This document shows positions 4,915 to 13,388 of a DNA stretch of 20,608 nt, piece after piece. A model generated the notes under the pieces. It was not told the origin of the DNA. It saw only the letters and a program-made list of their open reading frames with translations, and made no database searches. Made by a program: the position numbers and the translations under genes. Numbering within the stretch: the stretch's first letter is position 1; each line of letters begins with the position of its first letter. This DNA is from CAYQDF01 sp964416175 (GTDB lineage Bacteria; Chloroflexota; Anaerolineae; Anaerolineales; UBA4823): the NCBI GenBank assembly GCA_964416175.1, contig CAYQDF010000053.1, forward strand, positions 1 to 20,608. Direction: 5' to 3'.

Positions 4915-7380
4915 ATGGAGCCCTTAATTCGAACTGAAATCCGGCCGCGCATGGGCGAGCTGGTGATCGCAACTGAATTGCACAGCCCGCTGCCGCTCGA
5001 AAAGACCGTTTACACCGGTCAGATCCTGGGACCGGTCGCCACGATCACCGTTAACCAGCACTTCGTCAATCCGCTTGAGGAAGCCGCTGAATTGGAGTAC
5101 CTCTTCCCGCTCTCGCACAAGGCTGCCATCATCGACTTTAAGCTGACCGTGGGGGCGCGCACCATCCGCGCCGACCTGATGGAAGTAACCAAAGCTCAGA
5201 GGGAATACGAGCAGGCTCGGCTCGCAGGCCGCCGTGCCGGACTGATGGAACAGCGCCGCCCGAACCTGTTCGCCGTCCGGCTGGCCAACGTGCAGCCCGG
5301 CGATAACCTTCAGGCTTCCATCAGCTACCAGGAACGACTTAAATATGACAGCGGGACGTACGAGCTGGTGATCCCTATGGGGATCACGCCGCGCTATCAC
5401 AGCCCCGAGCATCTACATGAGGGTAAAGGGCTGGACGCGCCCATCGCCGGGGCAGATGAGCCTGTTGGTGGATTGGAGATCATCCTGTCGGTCGATGCTG
5501 GCCTTCCCGCTGGCGATCCGATCGTCACGACGCACCCGATCGAGGTCACCCGGCTGGACGAAAGGCGTTTCAATTTGCGCCTGGCGGGCCCGCAGATCCC
5601 CGATCATGACTTTGTCTTGCGTTACCCCGTGTTCAACAAGCACTTCGCTCTGGCGGCCTGGCGCGCCAGCGGAGAAGACGGCGACTATTTCCTGGCCACC
5701 CTGCTCCCGCCTGATGGAAGGGACCAGGCCGTCTCCGTGGCGCGGGAATTTATCTTCGTGCTTGACCGCTCCGGCTCGATGATGGGTGAACCCATCCGGC
5801 AGGCGGTCAATGCTCTGCGCGCCTGCCTGCGCACCCTGACGCCTTCCGATCGGTTTCGTCTGCTGCTCTTCAACCAGACTCCTCGATGGTATCAAGGGGA
5901 TGCCAGCCCCTTTTCCCAGGAGTCGCTCGACCAAGTCGATCATTTCCTCGCGCAGGTTGAAGGCACAGGTGGGACAGAGATCGTGGGCGCCTTGAGTGAA
6001 GCGCTCTCGCTTCCGGCCGATAAAGAACGCACCCGCCTGGTGATCCTGTTCACCGATGGCGCTGTCTCAGCGGAGGAGCGCGCTTACAAGGAGGTCAACC
6101 GTCTGCTCGGGAAGGCGCGCCTCTTCACCTTCGGGATCGGGCCTTCGGTCAACCGGGCATTTTTAGAGGAGCTGGCGCGCGCCGGCCGGGGGACTGCGGA
6201 ATTCGTCGATTTGACCGATGACATCGAAGGTGCCATCATCCGTTTCAACGATCGCCTCTCCTTCCCGGCTCTCACCGATCTCAAGATCACCGATGGCAAC
6301 AGCATGGTTTGGGATGTCTATCCCTCGCCGCTGCGGGATATATATCATGGCCAACCGCTGGAGATCGTCGGCCGGATGGTCAGTGAGAATGCCTCCCGGA
6401 GGCTTGTCGTTGAAGGTCGCCGCGACAGTGAGAAGGTGATAGTAGAGGTAGATCTGCCGCCCGCCAGCCAGCCGGAGCCAGCCATCGCCCGCCTGTGGGC
6501 GCGCGCCCGCCTGGATGACCTGCTGGCTCAAGAAGCCATTGGGGTCAAAGGCAATGCCCGTGATCTGATCATCAACCTGGCGTTGAAGCACCGCCTGGTG
6601 ACCCCTTATACGGCATTCTTCGCCCGGGATGAGGAGATTGTTGGTGCCGAAGAGGTCAAGCCGCGCCTGATCGTCGTCTCGCAGCCATTGCCGCCGGGTC
6701 TGCGGTTGGAAGGCTTTTTCGGTCCCGCGATACCTGGAGAACCAGCGATGGTTGCATCCAGGGGTGATGCGCCAGAATCTCCTGCCAAGATGAAGGTTTA
6801 TTGTCAAGGACTGACTGATGAAAGCGAATATTTACCCGTGGCAAATAAACTTGATTTAGCTATGCCTACGTTGATCTCACCTGCATTGATCACCCTGCGC
6901 TGGCTGGCGCGCACCCAGAGAGCGAATGGCTCCTGGGATGATGATGTGGAAACCACTGCGGCCGCTTTGCTGGCATTCGTGCGCCACGGGCACACCACTG
7001 CTGCCGGGGATTTCCGCCGTCGGGTGGAACGGGCGTTCACATGGCTGCTAAGCCATCCAGGGAGCGGCTTTGCCTCATCCCTGCGCGCCCTGGCTTTCCA
7101 TGAGCTGGCCGAAGCCACCCAGCTGCCTGCCCACCGGCAGGCTGCGGCAGAAGCCGCCCAGCAACTCCCCCAGGCGGCCGATCCTCTGGAGCGCGCTATC
7201 AATGAGCGTCTCAGTGGAAAGACTGTCAGCGTGAACGCGACCACAGGCATTGACTCCATAGACGACCTCCGCCGGGCGTTGCTCTTTCCCGGGAAGAGGA
7301 TTGCCAGGATTGAGGATTTTATGGACGAATCCTCCAGTGTCCTGGAGCAGGCGCTGGCTGCCGCAGCAGCTCCCGATTGA
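4915..7380 (+). CDS. VIT and von Willebrand A domain protein with C-terminal toroid-like repeats
   Basis: An 821-residue protein, ATG with AAGGAG 6 nt upstream. Residues about 20-140 are a VIT (vault/inter-alpha-trypsin) domain, with EYLFPLSHKAAIIDFKLTVG and the NVQPGDNLQASISYQERL region. Residues about 279-455 are a vWA domain with an intact MIDAS site: DRSGSM (D284, S286, S288), a threonine in GTGGTEI and FTDG, so metal-dependent ligand binding is expected. A beta-rich linker follows. From about 655 the sequence LRWLARTQRANGSWDDD and TTAAALLAFVRHG looks like an alpha/alpha-toroid (prenyltransferase/terpene cyclase-like) repeat. No signal peptide is evident, so it is probably cytoplasmic. 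VIT-vWA proteins act in protein interactions; the bacterial role is largely undefined. It lies just behind merR in the same transcription unit. Confidence 0.92.
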   Translation: MEPLIRTEIRPRMGELVIATELHSPLPLEKTVYTGQILGPVATITVNQHFVNPLEEAAELEYLFPLSHKAAIIDFKLTVGARTIRADLMEVTKAQREYEQARLAGRRAGLMEQRRPNLFAVRLANVQPGDNLQASISYQERLKYDSGTYELVIPMGITPRYHSPEHLHEGKGLDAPIAGADEPVGGLEIILSVDAGLPAGDPIVTTHPIEVTRLDERRFNLRLAGPQIPDHDFVLRYPVFNKHFALAAWRASGEDGDYFLATLLPPDGRDQAVSVAREFIFVLDRSGSMMGEPIRQAVNALRACLRTLTPSDRFRLLLFNQTPRWYQGDASPFSQESLDQVDHFLAQVEGTGGTEIVGALSEALSLPADKERTRLVILFTDGAVSAEERAYKEVNRLLGKARLFTFGIGPSVNRAFLEELARAGRGTAEFVDLTDDIEGAIIRFNDRLSFPALTDLKITDGNSMVWDVYPSPLRDIYHGQPLEIVGRMVSENASRRLVVEGRRDSEKVIVEVDLPPASQPEPAIARLWARARLDDLLAQEAIGVKGNARDLIINLALKHRLVTPYTAFFARDEEIVGAEEVKPRLIVVSQPLPPGLRLEGFFGPAIPGEPAMVASRGDAPESPAKMKVYCQGLTDESEYLPVANKLDLAMPTLISPALITLRWLARTQRANGSWDDDVETTAAALLAFVRHGHTTAAGDFRRRVERAFTWLLSHPGSGFASSLRALAFHELAEATQLPAHRQAAAEAAQQLPQAADPLERAINERLSGKTVSVNATTGIDSIDDLRRALLFPGKRIARIEDFMDESSSVLEQALAAAAAPD

Positions 7381-7389
7381 TGTTTCATT

Positions 7390-7514
7390 ATTACCTTTCA
7401 CGCCTACGAAATTGCTAACAGCAACGTGGAGGAACGCCAAGCAGCCGTGAAGAGCTCAAAGGCCTGACCGATCTGGTCAACCGAACCTGGGCGCAGCGTA
7501 GCGAGATCACACCC
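7390..7514 (+). pseudogene. Broken fragment of the Fe-S domain gene (copy of 3491-3616)
   Basis: This stretch repeats the centre of the gene at 3302-3859 in the same orientation with about eight substitutions and one missing base (GAAGGAG in the original is GAAGAG here), which breaks the frame. It has neither a start region nor the cysteine motif. It lies between the stop of the VIT-vWA gene and the stop of the convergent response regulator, ending 6 bp before the latter. Confidence 0.9.
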
Positions 7515-7520
7515 TTGGTC

Positions 7521-8180
7521 CTACTCTTGTGAGATCAGGCCCTTTCCCAGGGCGAATCGCACCAGGGCAGCGCGGCTGGTAAGTCCTAATTTCTCCATGC
7601 CGCGCGCCCGGTAAGTCTCCACGGTTTTCACGCTCAGGTTGAGTTGTTCTGCGATCTCAGCGCTGGTATACCCCAGGGCGACCTGCCGCAGGACTTCTCG
7701 CTCGCGTTCGCTCAGCGTATCCCAGCGGCTTGATTCGCCGCTGTTCTCCGCCTGTGGAAGCAGGTCTTCCAGCAGCGGACGAGTCATGGACGGATGCACG
7801 TACACCTCGCCGCGCAGCACTGCGCGCACCGCCGAGAGCAGTTCTACATCGGCGGCTTTCTTAAGCACGTAACCGGCTGCCCCATTTTTGAGCGCCTGAC
7901 GCAGATACTGCGGATCGTCGTGCATGGTCAGGATCAGGATGCGGGCTTGGGCCGCCCGGCGGCGGAGGATCGGCAGCGCATCGAATCCGCCCAGACCTGG
8001 CATGCTCAGATCAAGCAAGATCAGGTCGGGTTGCAGCGTCTCAGCGAAATCCAGAGCTTCGATCCCGCTGGCCGCTTCGCCAATCACTTCGAAATCCGGC
8101 TGGCTGTTCAACAACAGACGCAGGCCGGCGCGCAAAACTGCGTGATCGTCTGCCAACAGAATCCGTGCCTGCCTGTTCAT
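7521..8180 (-). CDS. NarL/FixJ-type response regulator
   Basis: A 219-residue two-component response regulator. The receiver domain (residues 5-120) has the acidic pair D11/D12, the phospho-acceptor D57 (LILLDLSMPG), T85 and K107. The LuxR-type helix-turn-helix (about 153-212) contains LSEREREVLRQVALGYTSAE and LNLSVKTVETYRARGMEKLG. All catalytic residues are present, so it should be phosphorylated by the kinase encoded just upstream. Its ATG overlaps the kinase stop (ATGA), so it is the last gene of the binding protein-kinase-regulator operon. Target genes are not evident from the sequence. The gene converges on the VIT-vWA gene with a pseudogene fragment between them. Confidence 0.95.
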   Translation of the reverse strand: MNRQARILLADDHAVLRAGLRLLLNSQPDFEVIGEAASGIEALDFAETLQPDLILLDLSMPGLGGFDALPILRRRAAQARILILTMHDDPQYLRQALKNGAAGYVLKKAADVELLSAVRAVLRGEVYVHPSMTRPLLEDLLPQAENSGESSRWDTLSEREREVLRQVALGYTSAEIAEQLNLSVKTVETYRARGMEKLGLTSRAALVRFALGKGLISQE

Positions 8181-9637
8181 TGGAGTACGCTCTCTCTAAT
8201 TTCCGTTGTAATCGCGTGAGGAATTGGCAGCCGGATGAACAGGCTGGTCCCCTCGCCCGAACTGGTTTCGATGGTCAGGCTTCCTCCCAGTAATTCTGCC
8301 CGTTCACGTATCCCCAACAGTCCCAGGTGACCATCGCGGTGGACCCGCTCCAGCTCGAAGCCCCGGCCGTTGTCTTCGATGACCGCAACGATTTCCCTTT
8401 GGCGCCTTTCAACCAGAACGCTGACCTGCTTCGCCTGGGCATGGCGGGCGACGTTGGTCAGGGCTTCTTGAACAATCCGATAGAGAGCAGTCTCCATCGG
8501 ATTGGGGAGCCTCTCACTACCCAGGTGCACCACGACGTCGGCCTGAACCCGGTGGCGTTTCTGCCATTCCTGAGCCAGCCGTTCGAGAGCCGCGGATAGC
8601 CCCAGGTCGTCGAGGACCGCCGGACGGAGCTCCACAGCCAGGTTGTGCACATCTTCCAACACCTGGCCAACGACCTGGCGTAATTCCTGCGTGTGGCAGT
8701 GCACCTGGGGAGCGTCGCAGGTATCCTCCAGCGTACGCAAACCCACCATCAGGGAGGTGAGATTCTGGGAGGTGCTGTCATGCAGCTCGCGGGCGATGCG
8801 GCGGCGTTCTTCTTCCTGGGCATCAATCACTCTCTCCAGGAGCTGGCGGCGCAGCAGCTCACGCTCACGGCGGACCTCGTCGGCCCGCTCCAGTTCAATA
8901 GCCATCTGGTTGAAGGCTTCCGCTAAATCGCCGATCTCGTCGTTGGCCCAGCGCCGCACACGCCTTGAGAAATCTCCCCGTCCCACAGCGCGGGCCGCTT
9001 CGACCAGCTCCAGTATTGGTCGTGTCAGGATAAAGGTCAGGAAGGTCGCGGCCAGCAGGCTCAGCCCCAGCACGGCGACGGTGGTCAACAGAACATGAGA
9101 AGTCAGGTCGAGCAGCACGCGCTGCACGCTTTGATTGGAAATTCCCACCCGCGCGATCCCAGCCCGGCCGTTGAAAACAGGCACAGCCACGTCCCAGACC
9201 AGCCCTTCGGGGGTCTCGATCGAAATGGTGTTCTGATACCCCTCCGGTTCTACCCGATTAAGTTCGATCAGACCCGCCGGGAAACCACCCCCGAAAGTGT
9301 GGGCCAGGACCTCGCCGTCTGGGTCCAGCACGAAGGCATAGCGCACGTCCGAATTGTTTTTCCGGGTCTCAAGGAGCAACTGGTTGAGGGCGTACAGGTC
9401 GTTGACCAGGATGGGGTCCGTTGAGCGGGCTGCCAGATCGCGCCCGATGGACACGCCGCGGGCGAGCAGCTCTTTTTCCATGATCTGCGTCAGCGCGTGA
9501 TGCACCTGGTAGGTTAAACCCAGGCTGAGCAAGAGAGTCCCGCCCAGGACGATGCCCATGATCTTGGTGCGGACGTTGACGCCGCCGGCGATCTCCCAGA
9601 ATCGCCTCACGGATGTGTGCCAGAGATTCATCTTCAT
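8177..9637 (-). CDS. Membrane sensor histidine kinase (HAMP, HisKA_3, HATPase)
   Basis: A 486-residue kinase. TM1 is at about 24-47 and TM2 at about 180-204, enclosing a periplasmic domain of about 130 residues (YAFVLDPDGEVLAHTFGGG looks like a PAS/Cache-type sensor). HAMP covers about 205-257 (ILTRPILELVEAARAVGRGD). The HisKA_3 dimerisation box ERRRIARELHDSTSQNL contains the phosphorylated H286. The ATPase domain shows the N box (EALTNVARHAQA), DNGRGF and GLLGIRERAELLGG. HisKA_3 kinases pair with NarL-type regulators, as found next door. The ATG overlaps the stop of the upstream lipoprotein gene by 4 nt and the stop overlaps the regulator start by 4 nt. The signal is probably delivered by the binding lipoprotein; the ligand is unknown. 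Confidence 0.95.
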   Translation of the reverse strand: MKMNLWHTSVRRFWEIAGGVNVRTKIMGIVLGGTLLLSLGLTYQVHHALTQIMEKELLARGVSIGRDLAARSTDPILVNDLYALNQLLLETRKNNSDVRYAFVLDPDGEVLAHTFGGGFPAGLIELNRVEPEGYQNTISIETPEGLVWDVAVPVFNGRAGIARVGISNQSVQRVLLDLTSHVLLTTVAVLGLSLLAATFLTFILTRPILELVEAARAVGRGDFSRRVRRWANDEIGDLAEAFNQMAIELERADEVRRERELLRRQLLERVIDAQEEERRRIARELHDSTSQNLTSLMVGLRTLEDTCDAPQVHCHTQELRQVVGQVLEDVHNLAVELRPAVLDDLGLSAALERLAQEWQKRHRVQADVVVHLGSERLPNPMETALYRIVQEALTNVARHAQAKQVSVLVERRQREIVAVIEDNGRGFELERVHRDGHLGLLGIRERAELLGGSLTIETSSGEGTSLFIRLPIPHAITTEIRESVLQ

Positions 9638-10584
9638 GGGCTGCTCTCGTCTAAAATAACCTGCGATTCCACATCTTCTGCGGAGTGATAATCTTCGTCG
9701 GAAACCCGGATGAAGCGGTCGTAGTCCAAGGCTTGCAGTGCGGCCAGCCCATCGGGATCTTCATGCATTTCCAGGAGAATCCCTTCCAGCTCAGCGCGCA
9801 GCTGCGGGCGGATGCCTGGACTGACCACGACGGGCGGCATGCCGAACGGCGGCGAGATGTGAATGACCCGCAGCCGCTCGGCCAGAGCGGGCTGGCGCTT
9901 GAGGGCAAAATCCAGCACCAGGCTGTCCACCGAAGCGCCGTCTGCCACGCCATCAGCCACGGCGCGGATGGCGTCGTCGTGGCTGTAAGTAAAGAAAGTG
10001 CGCGCGAAGAAGCTTTCCGGTATCTCTCCAATAGTTTGGAGCAGGTAGGTTGGATAAATGCGACCGGTGAACGAGTTGGGATCGGTGAAAGCGAACACCT
10101 TCCCTCGCAGATCCTCGATGCGCTGAGCGGTGGTTTCGGCCGGGACGATCAGCATGGCGCGGTAGGTCTTCTCTCCGTTCACCTGGGGTGCAGCCAGCAA
10201 CTCCAGTCCAAATTCTCTCTCACCAAGCAGGTAAGAGCTGGTGCACACAAAGGCCAGGTCAACCTCTCCGGTTCGCAGCAGCTCATTGACCTCGGCGTAA
10301 GTGCGACGCTGCACTCGCTCCACCGGCCGATCCAGTTTATCGCTCAGGTAGTCAAGCAGGGAGGCGTAGCTCTCGGCGCTGCCTTGGGGCGATATGACTG
10401 CGGCGATGGCGACTTTTAACGGCCTGACATCCTGTTCTGCCGGCGTGGGAAGCGGCTGTAAATTGCTGAGATCAACAAAACCTGCGGCTGGTATGGCGGG
10501 TTGCGAGGCGCAGGCAGACAGCAGCGCTCCCAGAAGCAGAACGATCATGAATCTGGACATGGATAGTGCTCTGGTTGGCTTCAT
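9634..10584 (-). CDS. PhnD-like periplasmic substrate-binding lipoprotein
   Basis: With the chosen ATG the protein has 316 residues. A signal peptide with lipobox LSAC places the acylated cysteine at residue 25, so it is a membrane-anchored binding protein. Residues about 55-290 look like the phosphate/phosphonate (PhnD/AioX-type) periplasmic binding fold: PLKVAIAAVISPQGSAESYA, LLRTGEVDLAFVC, FAFTDPNSFTGRIYP and SVDSLVLDFAL. Apart from the lipobox the only cysteine is C114, in the loop that usually contributes to the ligand pocket. No transport ATPase or permease lies nearby; instead a kinase and a regulator follow with 4-nt overlaps, so a sensory role is likely. Start alternatives are a TTG at 10593 and an ATG at 10560; neither has a clear ribosome site. 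The ligand is unknown. Confidence 0.88.
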   Translation of the reverse strand: MKPTRALSMSRFMIVLLLGALLSACASQPAIPAAGFVDLSNLQPLPTPAEQDVRPLKVAIAAVISPQGSAESYASLLDYLSDKLDRPVERVQRRTYAEVNELLRTGEVDLAFVCTSSYLLGEREFGLELLAAPQVNGEKTYRAMLIVPAETTAQRIEDLRGKVFAFTDPNSFTGRIYPTYLLQTIGEIPESFFARTFFTYSHDDAIRAVADGVADGASVDSLVLDFALKRQPALAERLRVIHISPPFGMPPVVVSPGIRPQLRAELEGILLEMHEDPDGLAALQALDYDRFIRVSDEDYHSAEDVESQVILDESSP

Positions 10585-10660
10585 AGTACCCAAGATAACG
10601 ATCGGGGATCCTTTTGTACAGTGTCGAAACTCCCGATTTTGGTATTACAAGGATGCTCAC

Positions 10661-10704
10661 GAAGGCGCTTTTCGACTTCACTGCGTTCCGCTCAAAGCGC
10701 CTTC
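10661..10704. repeat. Intergenic inverted repeat with 11-bp perfect arms
   Basis: GAAGGCGCTTT (10661-10671) pairs with AAAGCGCCTTC (10694-10704) around a 22-nt loop. It lies between two - strand genes, 77 bp upstream of the lipoprotein gene start and 70 bp downstream of the membrane protein gene stop. There is no T-run, so a simple terminator is unlikely; it resembles a repetitive extragenic palindrome or an RNA-stabilising hairpin. Confidence 0.6.
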
Positions 10705-10773
10705 ATTTGCATAATTTACAAAGTGCCGGGTCGCTAAATGATCTTTTAGATATCTTCTTGTGCCTTCTGGCTC

Positions 10774-11895
10774 TCAGCGCAATTCACGCATTGACTGCCT
10801 GACCGACTTGTTCCCAATTCTATTCACGAAGCGGACTATCAGGTTCGCCTCGTCGTAGTTCGCATCCCCCGGCCTATACCAGTCGAAGGCCAGCTCAAGC
10901 GGATCGCCATTTTCATCCCGGCCGCGCACGTAGAGATATTGGCGATCTTCAAGATACGGCCCTCCAGCGGGGGTGGCTGCACTGAGCGCACTCGCCAGCG
11001 CTTCTTTCAGCACGTGTCCAATGATAAAAGGTTCCCAATCTGGCCGGGGCAAGGATACCTCTGCTCGAATATGACCGAGAGGCATCACACAGTAGTAATC
11101 GGGATGACCGGTCAGTGTGCTCCTCAGGGAGTGATACACCCACCCGACCAGATAGTCGGGCGTGACGCGCACATACGAATCGGTCAAACCATCAACAAAC
11201 TGCTGTTCCAGTTGCTCAATCAATGCAATTGCCTCGGCAGAGCATTTTCCCCACTCAATCAAGCGAATATAGTGGAACTCTGGCTGCGGGTGCAGATCCC
11301 AAGGGTATCTTTCATACACCAGGAAAGAGCGATTCTGCCGGCGTTGGCGCCACATTGTCTGCAAGAGCAAAGTGGCAAAGTCCTCAATGTCCGAAGCGCC
11401 TGCCTCAACGTCGAATCCCCACGACCCCATTTCCGGCGTCACGACCAGCTCATCTATGAAATACGGCGCCTGGAAGACATCCAGAACTTTCTCGCGTGGG
11501 AGACCGCGGAAGAACAAGTTAAGATAAGTATGATCGTTCTGCAATGTGAGGGATGTGCACCCGGCGTCGGCGGCGATCTTGGCCTCGTGGGTTTTCCCCA
11601 AATCAATGAGCTGCCTTCGGAATCCAATTCGGGCATCCAGGACCGCCCTCTCAAGCCGCAGTTCTCCACGTCCTCGCGCTGCAAACCGCAATAATAGCGG
11701 ATAAATCGCCACACTTGCGATCAGGCCGGGAAGGATGCCACCTGCGCAAATCAGCATACCCATCCAATCAGAAACACCCCAATCCAAAGCTGCCAGCACA
11801 AGCAGCGATGAACCCCACCATACCATCAGAAATGTCAGGGCGGGAATACCAACAGTGAACCAGCCGCTTTTATATGGAACACTAATTGATTTCAC
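10774..11895 (-). CDS. Two-helix membrane protein of unknown function
   Basis: A 373-residue protein from the GTG at 11895; the frame is open further, to a TTG at 11970, and no start has a good ribosome site, so the N-terminus is uncertain. Two hydrophobic helices near the start (VGIPALTFLMVWWGSSLLVL and MLICAGGILPGLIASVAIYP) are followed by about 290 soluble residues, predicted cytoplasmic because of the basic RFAARGRGELRLERA after helix two. The soluble part has several aromatic-rich strands (HTYLNLFFRG, RYPWDLHPQPEFHYIRL, GHPDYYCVMPLG) and no motif I recognise. It follows the DUF1801 gene in the same direction by 90 bp and may share its transcript. No function is proposed. Confidence 0.72.
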   Translation of the reverse strand: MKSISVPYKSGWFTVGIPALTFLMVWWGSSLLVLAALDWGVSDWMGMLICAGGILPGLIASVAIYPLLLRFAARGRGELRLERAVLDARIGFRRQLIDLGKTHEAKIAADAGCTSLTLQNDHTYLNLFFRGLPREKVLDVFQAPYFIDELVVTPEMGSWGFDVEAGASDIEDFATLLLQTMWRQRRQNRSFLVYERYPWDLHPQPEFHYIRLIEWGKCSAEAIALIEQLEQQFVDGLTDSYVRVTPDYLVGWVYHSLRSTLTGHPDYYCVMPLGHIRAEVSLPRPDWEPFIIGHVLKEALASALSAATPAGGPYLEDRQYLYVRGRDENGDPLELAFDWYRPGDANYDEANLIVRFVNRIGNKSVRQSMRELR

Positions 11896-11985
11896 AGGAT
11901 GGATGGTGCCCTTTCTCGTCTTGCAAGAAAGCCTCGTCCCGACCGACGATTCCACCCGGGGCAGAGCCAATGGCGAGATCAGCCC

Positions 11986-12450
11986 TCAGCTCACCGCTTT
12001 TTTCACCAGTGCGCTGATCCTTGCCTCTTCGGCGGCGGTCAACTCCGTCAGCGCGAAGGAGGTCGGCCACATGGCGCCTTCGTCGAGGTTCGCCACATCG
12101 CTGAAGCCGAAGGTCGCATACCTCGAGTTGAACTTGTGCGCGCTTTGGAAGAAGCAGACGACTGCGCCATCCTTGTTGGCATACGCGGGCATCCCGTACC
12201 AGGTTTTCGGCGAGAGGGCTGGCGCGCTGGCTTTGATGATCGCATGGAGCCGCTTGGCCATGGCGCGATCCGGTTCCGGCATCTCGGCGATCTTCGCGAG
12301 CACGGCGCTTTCCCCTTCCGCCTTGCTCTTGTTCGCGCGCGCTTCCGCCTTCAGCTCACGGGCGCGCTCCTTCATCGCGGCTCGTTCCTCGTCCGTGAAT
12401 CCCCTGGACTTCTGCGTGGCCTTCTTGGTGGTGCTCTTACCCTGGTTCAT
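11986..12450 (-). CDS. DUF1801 (YdhG-like) protein
   Basis: A 154-residue soluble protein; ATG 12450 is chosen because AAGGAG lies 7 nt upstream, although the frame runs on to 12516. The first 60 residues are a lysine/arginine/alanine-rich helix (RAAMKERARELKAEARANKS). The rest matches the DUF1801 fold: AKRLHAIIKASAPALSPKTW, YGMPAY, GAVVCFFQSAHKFNSRYATF and the closing ARISALVKKAVS. A B. subtilis DUF1801 protein has been described as a frataxin-like iron chaperone, but many members have no known role, so this link is weak here. Nothing in the neighbourhood fixes its job. Confidence 0.88.
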   Translation of the reverse strand: MNQGKSTTKKATQKSRGFTDEERAAMKERARELKAEARANKSKAEGESAVLAKIAEMPEPDRAMAKRLHAIIKASAPALSPKTWYGMPAYANKDGAVVCFFQSAHKFNSRYATFGFSDVANLDEGAMWPTSFALTELTAAEEARISALVKKAVS

Positions 12451-12680
12451 GAAAAGCTCCTTCCCTTTGCTGGAATCAGTGTACCGCAAGTCACCCTGGC
12501 AGCAATTATAGCACACACGTTCTAAACCTTCAACAGATCAGACAGCAATTTCCAGGCGCGCAATGGTTGGGGTTAACCGCTGGCGGGGCGGAAATCTACG
12601 CGAAGACAAAAACTGCATATTGCTTTCTGCTTGCGCGCGATGGCGAAAACACCGTGCGAACTCTTTTCTCACAACGCATC

Positions 12681-13378
12681 TCATCGCCTCGCCTCGACCC
12701 TCACCAACACCCCGGGGCCTGGCTCCAGGGTCGCGCCCATGTGGAGGCGAACCTTCGGCTCCAGCAAGGTGAAGCGATAGCGCTGGAGCAGGCGGGCCAG
12801 GACCGCTTTCGCCTCCGCCTGGGCGAAGGCTGCGCCGATGCAGTTGCGCGGGCCGCCGCCGAAGGGGACGAACGCATACGGTTCACGCCGGACACTCGGG
12901 GCGAAGCGGGCAGGGTCGTACCGATCGGGGTCCGGCCAGCACCTCCCGTCGCGGTGAGTGAGGTAGATGGAGAACATCAACCGCTCGCCAGCGGGGACCC
13001 GGCAGCCGCCAAACTCCAGGTCTTCGGCGACCGAACGGTTGCTGACGTGGATGGGGGGGTACAGGCGGAGGCTTTCGTCGATCACCTGCTCGAGGTAGGT
13101 CAGTTGCCCCAGAGCCGCGGAAGAGGGGGGGCAGCCGCCGCACACTGCGTCGACCTCCGCCTGGGCCAGCTGCTGGGAGGCGGGGTGCGCAGCGAGCAGG
13201 TAGAGGGTCCAGGCCAGGTGCGCCGTGCTGGTGTCGTGCCCGGCGATCAGCAGGGTCAGGAGTTGGTCGCGGACCAGGTCGTCGCTCAGACCGGCGCGGA
13301 GCAGGCTGGGACTAAGGCCTTTCGCCGACCGGAGGCCTTCCCTCTGCACGGCGATGAGACTGTAGAGGTACGCGTCCA
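12681..13378 (-). CDS. Cytochrome P450, C-terminal part (truncated by the assembly gap)
   Basis: This frame ends at the TGA at 12681 and runs into the run of Ns. It holds the diagnostic C-terminal half of a P450: the I-helix oxygen-binding motif AGHDTST, the K-helix E-x-x-R (DESLRLYPP), the DPARFAP meander and the haem loop FGGGPRNCIG with the axial cysteine. P450s are haem mono-oxygenases needing an external redox partner, none of which is encoded here. Joined to the N-terminal part at 13469-14152 through the shared 46-bp sequence, it gives a protein of about 437 residues, the usual size. The ESLRLYPP region and the photolyase/TspO neighbourhood fit a CYP175-like carotenoid hydroxylase, but the substrate is inferred only from context. 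Confidence 0.9.
13333..13378. repeat. 46-bp end of the left contig, repeated at 13491-13536
   Basis: The last 46 bases before the gap occur again at 13491-13536 with a single mismatch (GCACGG versus GCGCGG) and in the same orientation. Both copies encode DAYLYSLIA of the P450. This is the signature of two contigs that should have overlapped. Confidence 0.95.
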
Positions 13379-13388
13379 NNNNNNNNNN
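13379..13388. other. Assembly gap (10 Ns)
   Basis: Ten undetermined bases mark a scaffold join. Ten is a placeholder length in many assemblers. The sequence repeated on both sides suggests that the true gap is zero or negative. Confidence 0.99.
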
